56,239 nt of DNA, taken from IMG/VR virus record IMGVR_UViG_3300049927_000161, positions 1 to 56,239 of that record; one strand, written 5' to 3'. Position 1 is the first letter of the stretch, and each line of letters begins with the position of its first letter. Positions 51,011 to 56,239 of this stretch are shown here, piece by piece. This DNA comes from a virus. The translations under genes and the position numbers were made by a program. The notes under the pieces are model-generated. The model was not told the origin of the DNA and made no database searches. It was given only the letters and a program-made list of their open reading frames with translations.

Positions 51011-52154
51011 TGTTTGCTCCTTGTTGAACTTCATAGCCGCTTGCGTGCGCATTATCAATAAGTATTCTTAGTTCTTCACTTGTAACGTGTTCACTTGCAA
51101 ACACCCACTTGTCCTCAGAAACTTTTTCTTCAAACTCTGCCTTCTTTTGCTCACACAGCCACTCATGCGTTTCTTCATAAAGATCTTCACTGTATTGCGT
51201 ATATGTCCACGCGTCGCCACAATCTTCTCTGACGATTCTAAAAATTTTCATTGACTTTTTAATGTATTTTTCAACGTATGTCGCCCTGCCCTTAATCTTT
51301 GGCATATATTTAAGGGGAAAATGGTTAATCATTTCATAGCCTTCAACAATACAACCAACTTTAGGCTCAAATCTAGATTTTATCCACACAGTGTGCTGGT
51401 CTTCTAGCCGGACATGATAAATTGAATATCGTTTATTAACTCGGCGTGCTAAAAATTTGGAAGTCCGTGCGCGTTTCTTGAAGGAAATTATGTCTTCTTC
51501 GTTCATGATTGATTCATACTCAATTATTTTTACTTCAAAATCACTATCTTTGACAATATCAATCAACTGCTGAGAAACTTTAAGCCGAAAAACAGCTCCT
51601 TCTCTGACTTCTGTTGACCAGTTTTTCATTGAGCCGCCGCTCGTTACTTTGCCGCTTAACAGAGCAACGTCTTCACACACTTTTGCGCCAGAATCACGGC
51701 CAAAGGCGCGAGCCAGTGGATAACCTGCAAACGTGACCGCGTCCTTGCCCGTGTAAGTATTTTTAGTCGCAATCAGGTCAACTGTTCTGACGTTTGAATT
51801 GTATTTAAAGTCCAATTCTTCAACCGCGTCTTCAACTATTTTGGGGAAAACCCACACTTTTGCATCAGCGTCCCAACGACCGCCAAGGTTTTGACAAGAA
51901 GCAACAAGCCACTCATTGTATCTATGCTTAAGCGTAACAACGCCTTGATCTTTGACTTCAGACTCTAATTCATAGATAACATCAACGCCGTATTTGGATC
52001 TTACTGAAATATCATTAACAAGGAGTTCTTGTTCGCCTAACGACAAATTTTCGCTTTTTGGAGTGACTTTGAGTTTGACTTCATAACCCTGTTCGTTTGT
52101 GCATTTAAAATAAACGCGGTTCTTTTTGATGACGTTTAATTTGAGAGTTTTCAT
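51003..52154 (-). CDS. Large accessory protein with GGRWDADAKVWVFP motif and C-terminal WTYT domain
   Basis: A 383-residue protein, the largest of the accessory region. N-terminal part contains SCQNLGGRWDADAKVWVFP, which resembles the HARP-domain signature (LGGRW..xxK.WVFP) of annealing helicases, suggesting nucleic-acid binding. A middle part has GYPLARAFGRDSGAKV and IYHVRLEDQHTVWIKSR. The C-terminal WTYT/DLYEETH module is duplicated in the adjacent small gene. It has its own TTGCAA promoter and an AAAGGATATAAAG leader. The HARP parallel is only a motif match. Confidence 0.6.
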   Translation of the reverse strand: MKTLKLNVIKKNRVYFKCTNEQGYEVKLKVTPKSENLSLGEQELLVNDISVRSKYGVDVIYELESEVKDQGVVTLKHRYNEWLVASCQNLGGRWDADAKVWVFPKIVEDAVEELDFKYNSNVRTVDLIATKNTYTGKDAVTFAGYPLARAFGRDSGAKVCEDVALLSGKVTSGGSMKNWSTEVREGAVFRLKVSQQLIDIVKDSDFEVKIIEYESIMNEEDIISFKKRARTSKFLARRVNKRYSIYHVRLEDQHTVWIKSRFEPKVGCIVEGYEMINHFPLKYMPKIKGRATYVEKYIKKSMKIFRIVREDCGDAWTYTQYSEDLYEETHEWLCEQKKAEFEEKVSEDKWVFASEHVTSEELRILIDNAHASGYEVQQGANNV

Positions 52155-52194
52155 ACTTTATATCCTTTTATATATGGCTTACTGCCATGCGAGT

Positions 52195-52223
52195 ATAATA
52201 ACAATAAATAAGTTTGTTTGCAA
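52195..52223 (-). promoter_or_regulatory. Predicted promoter, TTGCAA family
   Basis: Minus strand TTGCAA (52223-52218), 17-base spacer, TATTAT (52200-52195). It drives the gene at 51003-52154 and lies just downstream of the RNA-like elements. The spacer reads AACTTATTTATT rather than AATAAGTTTATT. Confidence 0.6.
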
Positions 52224-52261
52224 CAAGTTTATTTAACTGGTTTGCACATTATTAATAAGGT

Positions 52262-52392
52262 GGTAGTAGGCAAGATTTTACTTGCTAGGAATGCGTTACA
52301 ACGGCTGTCGTGTGGGGCGACCGTATCATTCCGAGTTATAGCTCTCCACTTGAAACATTTCCACCTGCGTTTCTATCAACGCCGCTACTACC
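52262..52392 (-). ncRNA. Structured RNA candidate 1 (cloverleaf-like)
   Basis: An 8-bp closing helix (GGTAGTAG/CTACTACC) encloses about 115 bases. Inside on the minus strand are a GCGTT/AACGC hairpin after the first strand, a long arm GGAATG/CATTCC with an inner GTCG/CGAC, and a GCAAG/CTTGC hairpin (6-base loop) immediately before the closing helix. The layout mimics acceptor, D arm, variable/anticodon arm and T arm, but the size (131) and loops do not fit a normal tRNA. Pairing was read by eye. Confidence 0.45.
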
Positions 52393-52406
52393 ATAAATTG
52401 CCTTTT

Positions 52407-52509
52407 GCTTTAACGTGCAAGTTTGTATGATTGCGCATCATGGTGGAAAAATTCGGCTAGCTCCAATTACTCAAGGAGAAAGGCTACCTACACCGCCCAA
52501 CGCTAAAGC
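52407..52509 (-). ncRNA. Structured RNA candidate 2
   Basis: A 10-bp closing helix GCTTTAGCGT / ACGTTAAAGC (one G-T pair) surrounds 83 bases. Inside on the minus strand are GGTG/CACC, GGTAGC/GCTAGCC with one bulge and CTCC/GGAG in series, then a separate ATGAT/ATCAT hairpin. It lies 14 bases from candidate 1. Confidence 0.4.
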
Positions 52510-52540
52510 CATATAAAAATATTGTTCCTTATCAATGTTC

Positions 52541-52718
52541 TTATTGAGTAACAACAAGTGGAATCAAACCACATTGCGCCTCATAACCTCTACGGTAAAG
52601 CATCACCCTTGTGGGCTACCAACAGCCAGCTTTTCGCTTAGTCGGGTCACGGGATTAGACCTGCAATCCTACCGACACTGCCTGACTTACTCACAGTCAC
52701 GTTGTTGCCACTCAATAA
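52541..52718 (-). ncRNA. Structured RNA candidate 3 (cloverleaf-like, enlarged)
   Basis: A composite closing stem: 9 bp (TTATTGAGT/ACTCAATAA), a 2x2 internal loop and 6 bp (CAACAA/TTGTTG). Internal minus-strand hairpins include TGAC/GTCA, GGATT/AATCC (8-base loop), GGCT/AGCC, and GTGG-TTTGATT-CCAC just before the closing helix, a seven-base T-loop-like hairpin. The element ends three bases from the stop of the gene at 52721. Cloverleaf topology with a long insertion between anticodon-like and T-like arms. Confidence 0.45.
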
Positions 52719-52720
52719 GA

Positions 52721-52936
52721 TCACTCAATCGTTGCTTGATCTTTTAAAAATTTCTCACAATATTTCATTAGTTTACTTAAAACTTCATCGGACAGATAGA
52801 TAACTTCTGGATCGGCTTCTTCAAAAGTATCCGTCGACAATACCATGTGAAAAGAATCGCAATCATAATAAATATTTACGTCTTCCCCAAGAAATTCCTT
52901 TTTAGAGTATATTTCTTTAAATTCTTGACGGTTCAT
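52721..52936 (-). CDS. Hypothetical acidic protein between RNA elements
   Basis: A 71-residue acidic protein, MNRQEFKEIYSKKEFLGEDV then YYDCDSFHMVLSTDTFEEAD and a helical end. TAGGAGCAAACA precedes the ATG. It is flanked on both sides by structured RNA candidates, with the candidate-3 stem starting right after its stop. No family recognised. Confidence 0.58.
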   Translation of the reverse strand: MNRQEFKEIYSKKEFLGEDVNIYYDCDSFHMVLSTDTFEEADPEVIYLSDEVLSKLMKYCEKFLKDQATIE

Positions 52937-52961
52937 TGTTTGCTCCTATTCAATAATCATA

Positions 52962-53105
52962 GCGCGTTCCGTCCCCGGATCGAACGGGTCTCTCCTGTCG
53001 GTCAGGTGAAGTTAAGTTTTTCAAACGGCGCGTCCGCCAATTTACTCACGCTTAACTGATCCAGTAATTAACTGGCACTGTTTCCACTACACCACCGGAA
53101 CGCGC
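52962..53105 (-). ncRNA. Structured RNA candidate 4 (tRNA-like with long insertion)
   Basis: A 10-bp GC-rich closing helix (GCGCGTTCCG/CGGAACGCGC) with a canonical-looking T arm immediately inside its 3' strand (ACCCG-TTCGATC-CGGGG; plus positions 52973-52989). Also present are an arm CCAG-TTAATTA-CTGG (53061-53075) in the anticodon position, GGTG..TGCC as a weak D arm, a CCTG-ACCGA-CAGG variable-arm-like hairpin and an extra TTAAG/CTTAA stem. The middle insertion of about 60 bases makes it 144 bases. If charged at all, the 7-base loop would give anticodon AAT with an unusual T37. The best tRNA-like of the four. Confidence 0.5.
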
Positions 53106-53110
53106 GATGG

Positions 53111-53665
53111 TTACTTAAATAAATGGTATATTTCAGTCCTTATTTTTTTTAGTTCAGATTCTATTGCGCCTAATGATGCCCTTTCGTCCATGGATAAATC
53201 AAGCGGAGTACTCATTCTTGGGCTAGCAGCAATAATCTTATATCCGTGAATATCAAGTTCTTGTATCTTTTTCATTAGCGCAATGTAGCGTTCTGCACGC
53301 TCGCCCAACTCTGGCATGACGTCCTCATTTTTAAGCCAAAAGCTGACGTGGCAAAAACGCCAACTGACACACAGAATCTCGGCTTGCTCGGGCGTTACTT
53401 TACACAGCGTTTTAAAGCGTAGGTCACACGCCTTATTATAATCTTTAAAGGCTTCAACGTCGCCCATCATGTGCAATACGCCACCACCAAACATTTTAAC
53501 GGTACGCGGCACGGTCATTTTTAACTTTTCAGCGTAGGGCTTTATAAAGAATTTATGGAGTTCTTCGCGGCGTGGGTAAGGCGTGCCTGTGCTTGCGTCT
53601 ACCCATACGCCTTCTTGCTTTTGTGGGTCTTCGGCTTTTAAAAACCAGTCTACGAAGTTTTTCAT
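53111..53665 (-). CDS. Hypothetical protein
   Basis: A 184-residue mostly helical protein, MKNFVDWFLKAEDPQKQEGV, with EVTPEQAEILCVSWRF-type helices (actual KVTPEQAEILCVSWRFCHVS) and a C-terminal MDERASLGAIESELKKIR. AAGGAACCAGC precedes the ATG. Transcribed toward RNA candidate 4, which starts six bases after its stop. No family recognised. Confidence 0.6.
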   Translation of the reverse strand: MKNFVDWFLKAEDPQKQEGVWVDASTGTPYPRREELHKFFIKPYAEKLKMTVPRTVKMFGGGVLHMMGDVEAFKDYNKACDLRFKTLCKVTPEQAEILCVSWRFCHVSFWLKNEDVMPELGERAERYIALMKKIQELDIHGYKIIAASPRMSTPLDLSMDERASLGAIESELKKIRTEIYHLFK

Positions 53666-53898
53666 GCTGGTTCCTTATTTTCCACTGCTAACAACGGCTG
53701 TAAATAGCGTAATGTTCTACGGGCGCGTTCAACGGCCATTTCTTCGTCTAATGCTTCTATATAAAATAATGCCACTTCGGAATCAATAAGTGAGCCTTTA
53801 AATCGTAGACCCACAGCATACGTAGGAGATTTCGCGAATAATTGTAGGCATGTGTTGGTGACAAACCAGGTATTGTCGTTGAATTCGAATTCTTTCAT
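53662..53898 (-). CDS. Tandem accessory paralogue D
   Basis: A 78-residue protein: MKEFEFNDNTWFV start, a strand region, then FYIEALDEEMAVERARRTLR near the end. It is the last of four overlapping genes (53662-54762) that share the MKxF start and a terminal xA-D/E-x(n)-ER-R helix. Overlaps neighbours by ATGA. Function unknown. Confidence 0.62.
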   Translation of the reverse strand: MKEFEFNDNTWFVTNTCLQLFAKSPTYAVGLRFKGSLIDSEVALFYIEALDEEMAVERARRTLRYLQPLLAVENKEPA

Positions 53899-54143
53899 TG
53901 TTTATGGCTAGCCTCTATAATACGTATAATTTTTCTAACGCGCTCTTCGGCTGCATCTTCATCCTTTGCGCCAATCATAAATAATGGAAAATTATTGTCT
54001 GCAAAGAGTTCGGAACGCACTTCTTTAATGATCTCAGGAAGATCTAACATGTAATACACGCTAAAGAGGTGAATGTTACAAAAGGAATTAATCTGTTCAA
54101 GAACAATCGCTATTTTTCGGCTGCCTACTGTGAATGTTTTCAT
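53895..54143 (-). CDS. Tandem accessory paralogue C
   Basis: An 82-residue protein: MKTFTVGSRKIAIVL, then FPLFMIGAKDEDAAEERVRK. The closing helix (AKDEDAAEERVRKIIRIIE) parallels ALDEEMAVERARRTLRYLQ in the next gene. Coupled on both sides by ATGA overlaps. Confidence 0.62.
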   Translation of the reverse strand: MKTFTVGSRKIAIVLEQINSFCNIHLFSVYYMLDLPEIIKEVRSELFADNNFPLFMIGAKDEDAAEERVRKIIRIIEASHKQ

Positions 54144-54394
54144 TGGTTCACCAGTCCTAAAACAGATTTTGCTCTTAATAAATTAGAGATTCTTTCCTGT
54201 GCATCAATAATATCAAGTCCTTGCGCCGTAATGCCTGTAAAGTTGTATTCACCGAATAGAGCAACTTCTCTGGGTGGGGTTTTTATAGACAATTTATAAT
54301 ATTTAATGGATGAATTGTAGAACTTTTCTTCGCACGCTGGATGCAATTTCAATAAGAGTTCTATGCCAAAGCTTTTAAATTTGAGCTCTTTCAT
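54140..54394 (-). CDS. Tandem accessory paralogue B
   Basis: An 84-residue protein from ATG 54394 (GGAG eight bases upstream): MKELKFKSFGIELLLKL, GEYNFTGITAQGLDIIDA and QERISNLLRAKS. It keeps the strand region plus the A-x(n)-ER helix of paralogues C and D. A GTG three codons upstream is within the ribosome site and unlikely. Confidence 0.62.
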   Translation of the reverse strand: MKELKFKSFGIELLLKLHPACEEKFYNSSIKYYKLSIKTPPREVALFGEYNFTGITAQGLDIIDAQERISNLLRAKSVLGLVNQ

Positions 54395-54762
54395 TATGTC
54401 CACTCCTTAACTATGAATTCGGTCGCACCAGTCGGTTCAGTGAAGCCCATTACTATTGTAGAACCAGAGGTTAGCTCATTAAAGTAGAATTCGATGTGGC
54501 TGTGTACAACACAAAGCTGTTTTGAGTTGTGAGGACGATCAGAAAATTTCGTGGGTATTATCCAATACAGAGTGTTAATGCTGGTTTCCAGCTTCTTTCT
54601 ATAGAGCGTTGTTAAGAGTATTTTGTCGGGTGGAAGTTCCGCATACCCTGCTTTACGGAAAATAGAGAATTCTTTTACGCTGGAATTCGCTGGTTTAGTG
54701 GCTAACACTTGCAGAAAAGAACGATCAACGAACTGTATATCAAATACTTTAGAGATTATCAT
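54394..54762 (-). CDS. Tandem accessory paralogue A (diverged, longer)
   Basis: A 122-residue protein: MIISKVFDIQFVDRSFLQVL, a long strand-rich middle and a final VMGFTEPTGATEFIVKEW that corresponds loosely to the terminal helix of B-D. It is the first gene of this four-gene set and has its own promoter and an AAAAGGATATAACCG leader. The paralogy of this member is the least certain. Confidence 0.58.
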   Translation of the reverse strand: MIISKVFDIQFVDRSFLQVLATKPANSSVKEFSIFRKAGYAELPPDKILLTTLYRKKLETSINTLYWIIPTKFSDRPHNSKQLCVVHSHIEFYFNELTSGSTIVMGFTEPTGATEFIVKEWT

Positions 54763-54789
54763 CGGTTATATCCTTTTATCTAGACGGCA

Positions 54790-54818
54790 ATTATAAAAAT
54801 TTGTTTGTTGGTTTGCTA
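54790..54818 (-). promoter_or_regulatory. Predicted promoter, TAGCAA variant of the TTGCAA family
   Basis: Minus strand TAGCAA (54818-54813), 17-base spacer rich in CAAACAAA, TATAAT (54795-54790). It drives the four tandem paralogues. Confidence 0.6.
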
Positions 54819-54838
54819 CAAGTATCTACATAACTCCA

Positions 54839-55039
54839 CTATTTTTGTCTATTTCTCATTTTAGATTGGGAATGTTCAGCTATTGTTACTAAAATTATGA
54901 CGATTGTTTTTAAACATTGGCGCAAATAAATTGCATAGACAAACCAAAAGCAGAGATTTTGCTCGTGATCAGACCGGATAATAAGAATTAGTATCAATAA
55001 ATAGGCTAGGTTAACAGTGAGTCGAGATGAGGCAAGCAT
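54839..55039 (-). CDS. Putative small membrane protein
   Basis: A 66-residue protein, MLASSRLTVNLAYLLILILI, with a second hydrophobic stretch (CLKTIVIILVTIAEHS) and a basic tail (KMRNRQK). An AAAAAGGATAAAACGCC leader precedes it. It is the first gene beyond the large non-coding region. The topology is holin-like but composition alone does not prove it. Confidence 0.5.
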   Translation of the reverse strand: MLASSRLTVNLAYLLILILIIRSDHEQNLCFWFVYAIYLRQCLKTIVIILVTIAEHSQSKMRNRQK

Positions 55040-55176
55040 GGCGTTTTATCCTTTTTTAGTGAGCGACTGGTGGATATAAAACCAATCGCTCGTCCCACTG
55101 GCAATTATTTATCCTAAACATTGCCAACTAAGGACTGTATGGTAACTTACATAATGAGAGTTGTATAGTGTTAATT

Positions 55177-55193
55177 ATTGAACAGTGTTCAAT
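55177..55193. repeat. Palindrome ATTGAACA-G-TGTTCAAT
   Basis: Perfect 8-bp arms around a single G. The size suits a homodimeric repressor or initiator operator. Confidence 0.65.
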
Positions 55194-55208
55194 TAGTTGT
55201 CTTGTTGA

Positions 55209-55272
55209 TTAGTGTTATTTTTGCACTAGAGCAATTATTGATCTTGTGTTTTAGTGTTATTTTTGCACTAGA
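55209..55272. repeat. Two exact direct copies of a 22-bp hairpin-forming repeat
   Basis: Copies at 55209-55230 and 55251-55272, starting 42 bp apart (about four helical turns). Each contains TAGTG...CACTA arms around a T-rich loop. TAGTGTTA occurs four times in the region 55165-55350. Confidence 0.7.
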
Positions 55273-55296
55273 CAAATTAATGTACTGAGTATAATA

Positions 55297-55352
55297 AATA
55301 CTGTACATTATTAATGCAAGAGTAGTGTAAAATTAATGCAAGAGTTAGTGTT
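55297..55352. repeat. Direct repeat TAATGCAAGAGT and nearby dyads
   Basis: Two copies of TAATGCAAGAGT separated by about 20 bp, next to an imperfect GTAC..GTAC dyad (55278-55312 area). They add to the repeat density between the hairpin repeats and the iterons. Confidence 0.5.
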
Positions 55353-55385
55353 AACTTTGAACATTTGTTTACAATTTAGGCAATT

Positions 55386-55485
55386 TGCCTCACTTGCCTC
55401 ACTCTGCCTCACTTGTACAAAAAATATCAGGCAAAAAAACTGTAGTAGAAACAAGGATGCCTCACTTGCCTCACTTGCCTCACTT
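55386..55485 (+). repeat. Iteron cluster, forward: six TGCCTCACT copies
   Basis: Copies at 55386, 55395, 55405, 55458, 55467 and 55476, grouped as three plus three, with 9-10 bp steps within a group, about one helical turn. The second triplet is preceded by GTAGTAGAAACAAGGA, which reappears inverted beside the reverse cluster. Confidence 0.85.
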
Positions 55486-55490
55486 ATTTT

Positions 55491-55518
55491 TTAATAATAA
55501 TAATAATAATAATAATAA
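55491..55518. repeat. AAT trinucleotide tract
   Basis: About nine uninterrupted TAA/AAT units directly after the forward iteron cluster, followed by a purine-rich AAAGGAAGGAG. An easily melted tract between the iteron arms. Confidence 0.8.
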
Positions 55519-55562
55519 AGGAAGGAGTGTGGTGTGGCTGGCTAACGCTTCCCCTGTGTGAG

Positions 55563-55580
55563 TGTGAGGCATGAGGCATG
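55563..55580 (-). repeat. Two degenerate iterons in the array centre
   Basis: GTGAGGCA and TGAGGCAT in tandem. They fit the iteron core on the reverse strand but lack the AAGT lead. Confidence 0.5.
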
Positions 55581-55617
55581 ACGACGTGGCTCTTCCTGGG
55601 CGATAACCCAAAAAGGG

Positions 55618-55706
55618 GTGAGGCAAGTGAGGCAAGTGAGGCACCGTTGTTTCTACTGAAGTTTTTTCGAGGTCGAAGTGAGGCAAGTAGTGAGGCAAGT
55701 GAGGCA
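55618..55706 (-). repeat. Iteron cluster, reverse: six GTGAGGCA copies
   Basis: Copies at 55618, 55627, 55636, 55678, 55690 and 55699, again three plus three, mirror-imaging the forward cluster. The inner triplet is followed by CCGTTGTTTCTACT, the inverse of the forward flank. The whole 55386-55706 segment is therefore a large imperfect inverted repeat. Confidence 0.85.
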
Positions 55707-55738
55707 AAACGGTAATTTTTGAACACTTGCTAGAAACT

Positions 55739-55761
55739 CTCAATAACAAGGCGTTATTGAG
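55739..55761. repeat. Hairpin CTCAATAAC-AAGGC-GTTATTGAG
   Basis: Perfect 9-bp stem with a 5-base loop beside the reverse iterons. The same TTATTGAGT word forms the closing helix of RNA candidate 3. Confidence 0.65.
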
Positions 55762-56144
55762 TAAGACAATACTACAACAAGTATTTATTTAACACAAATA
55801 GTAATATTTATTTTACATTTAAGTGCAATATTCTCCTTATAAACTATTTACTTCTACGTATGTATGTGCTAGCTATAACAAATAGAACATTAATAATACA
55901 AATATAGTGCATTAATAATACAATTGTACATAAATAATATATATATATAGTATATCAAATGTACAATATGTACATATAATAAACTAGAGCACACTTTTAA
56001 TCATATTGCAATACACAAATAATATACATATGACACAATAATATACACATGAAAGAATAATACACTATCTACAACACGTTAAATTTGTCCTACATTAAGC
56101 GATAATTTTAGACGTAAAAAAATATAGAAGACACAGAGATCGTT

Positions 56145-56161
56145 GCACAGTGAGGCTGTGC
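56145..56161. repeat. Hairpin GCACAG-TGAGG-CTGTGC near the circular junction
   Basis: Perfect 6-bp stem whose loop repeats the iteron core TGAGG. CCACAGTGG follows ten bases later. Both lie within 100 bp of the window end, close to where a cos/pac site could be. Confidence 0.5.
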
Positions 56162-56224
56162 TGCTACCACAGTGGCATTTCTACGCTGATCAATTAAGGT
56201 ACTGCTGACCGAATTTTGACCGGC

Positions 56225-56239
56225 ATTCTCTTTGGGACT
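56225..56239. repeat. Terminal repeat (right copy) matching 1-15
   Basis: ATTCTCTTTGGGACT, identical to the first 15 bases of the window. Confidence 0.9.

Larger units (their letters stand above)
52155..52720. other. 565-bp gene-free stretch holding a promoter and three paired RNA-like elements
   Basis: No convincing ORF; short open frames on the plus strand run against transcription and lack ribosome sites. The stretch has a promoter (52195-52223) and three separate long-range pairings listed individually. Together with 52962-53105 they frame one small gene at 52721-52936. Confidence 0.7.
55040..56224. other. Gene-free 1.2-kb control region, candidate replication origin
   Basis: No supported ORF; the open frames here read through the repeats. 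It holds a 17-bp palindrome, two copies of a hairpin repeat, a large inverted iteron array, an (AAT)n tract, a 9-bp hairpin and about 300 bp of very AT-rich sequence (55780-56100) with TA and TACAT runs. Iterons plus an adjacent easily melted region are the classical build of an origin. A packaging or partition role is also possible. Confidence 0.6.

Noticed and set aside
52218-52747. Two 70-residue plus-strand ORFs over the RNA elements
   Set aside because: They oppose all local transcription, have no ribosome site and no domain; the palindromic RNA arms explain the open frames.
52962-53105. A standard tRNA gene
   Set aside because: Acceptor-like and T arms fit, but the D arm is weak, the anticodon loop has an odd T37 and about 60 extra bases lie between anticodon and T arms; listed as a tRNA-like RNA instead.
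55386-55706. Possible CRISPR array, from regular TGAGGCAAG repeats
   Set aside because: Repeat units are 9-10 bp with no spacers of 25-40 bp, occur in both orientations, and there are no cas genes.
55480-55749. Open frames rich in SLASL/HLPHLPH repeats
   Set aside because: They are translations of the iterons and the AAT tract, with no ribosome site and two equally long overlapping frames.

Overview
The window is a complete or nearly complete tailed-phage genome. Its last 15 bases repeat its first 15 (1-15 = 56225-56239), as expected for a circular map cut open or a short assembly overlap. The phage is AT-rich and uses Shine-Dalgarno leaders of the AAGGAG or AAGGATATAA type. It encodes an outer-membrane beta-barrel protein with a Sec signal, so the host is Gram-negative, probably an AT-rich gammaproteobacterium; the sequence does not settle which.

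Layout. (1) 0.8-25.0 kb, plus strand: late virion module, a clean mosaic of a lambda-type head (GpA-type terminase, gpW-like, portal B, protease/scaffold C-Nu3, decoration D, capsid E) and a Mu-type contractile tail (sheath, tube, frameshifted chaperone G/GT, tape measure, N, LysM-hub, spike, gp46/W, J, gp48-like, collar fibre, giant fibre). It ends with an outer-membrane barrel and a 31-residue Lys/Ala histone-like peptide. One putative minor tail/neck gene (121-774) points the other way. (2) 25.0-40.8 kb, minus strand: replication and nucleotide module with a VRR-NUC nuclease, SNF2-like helicase, DnaE-type polymerase, RecD/Dda-like helicase, DnaQ-type exonuclease, and a cluster of FAD oxidoreductase, ThyX, HAD phosphatase, SDR and an NTP-pyrophosphatase-like protein, plus a candidate ssDNA-binding protein. 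(3) 41.0-43.6 kb, plus strand: Toprim/SF3 primase-helicase and a one-TM protein, divergent from (2). (4) 43.5-55.0 kb, minus strand: about 30 small, tightly overlapping genes, nearly all unrecognised, many of them paralogues of one another. (5) 55.04-56.24 kb: a gene-free region with a large inverted array of TGCCTCACT iterons, an (AAT)n tract, hairpin repeats and very AT-rich DNA, a strong candidate origin or control region.

The genes form a self-sufficient replisome with its own alpha polymerase, proofreading subunit, primase-helicase and accessory helicases. This is combined with a nucleotide-metabolism cluster that might alter thymidylate supply or DNA bases. No integrase, CI-type repressor, RNA polymerase, endolysin or canonical holin could be recognised.

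The least explained parts are: four consecutive, internally paired RNA-like elements at 52.26-53.11 kb; the iteron array; a promoter family (TTGCAA-16/17-TATAAT, with a shared AATAA..TTATT dyad in several spacers); and the tandem mini-protein families. All assignments rest on reading the sequence and translations by eye; no database search or folding program was run.
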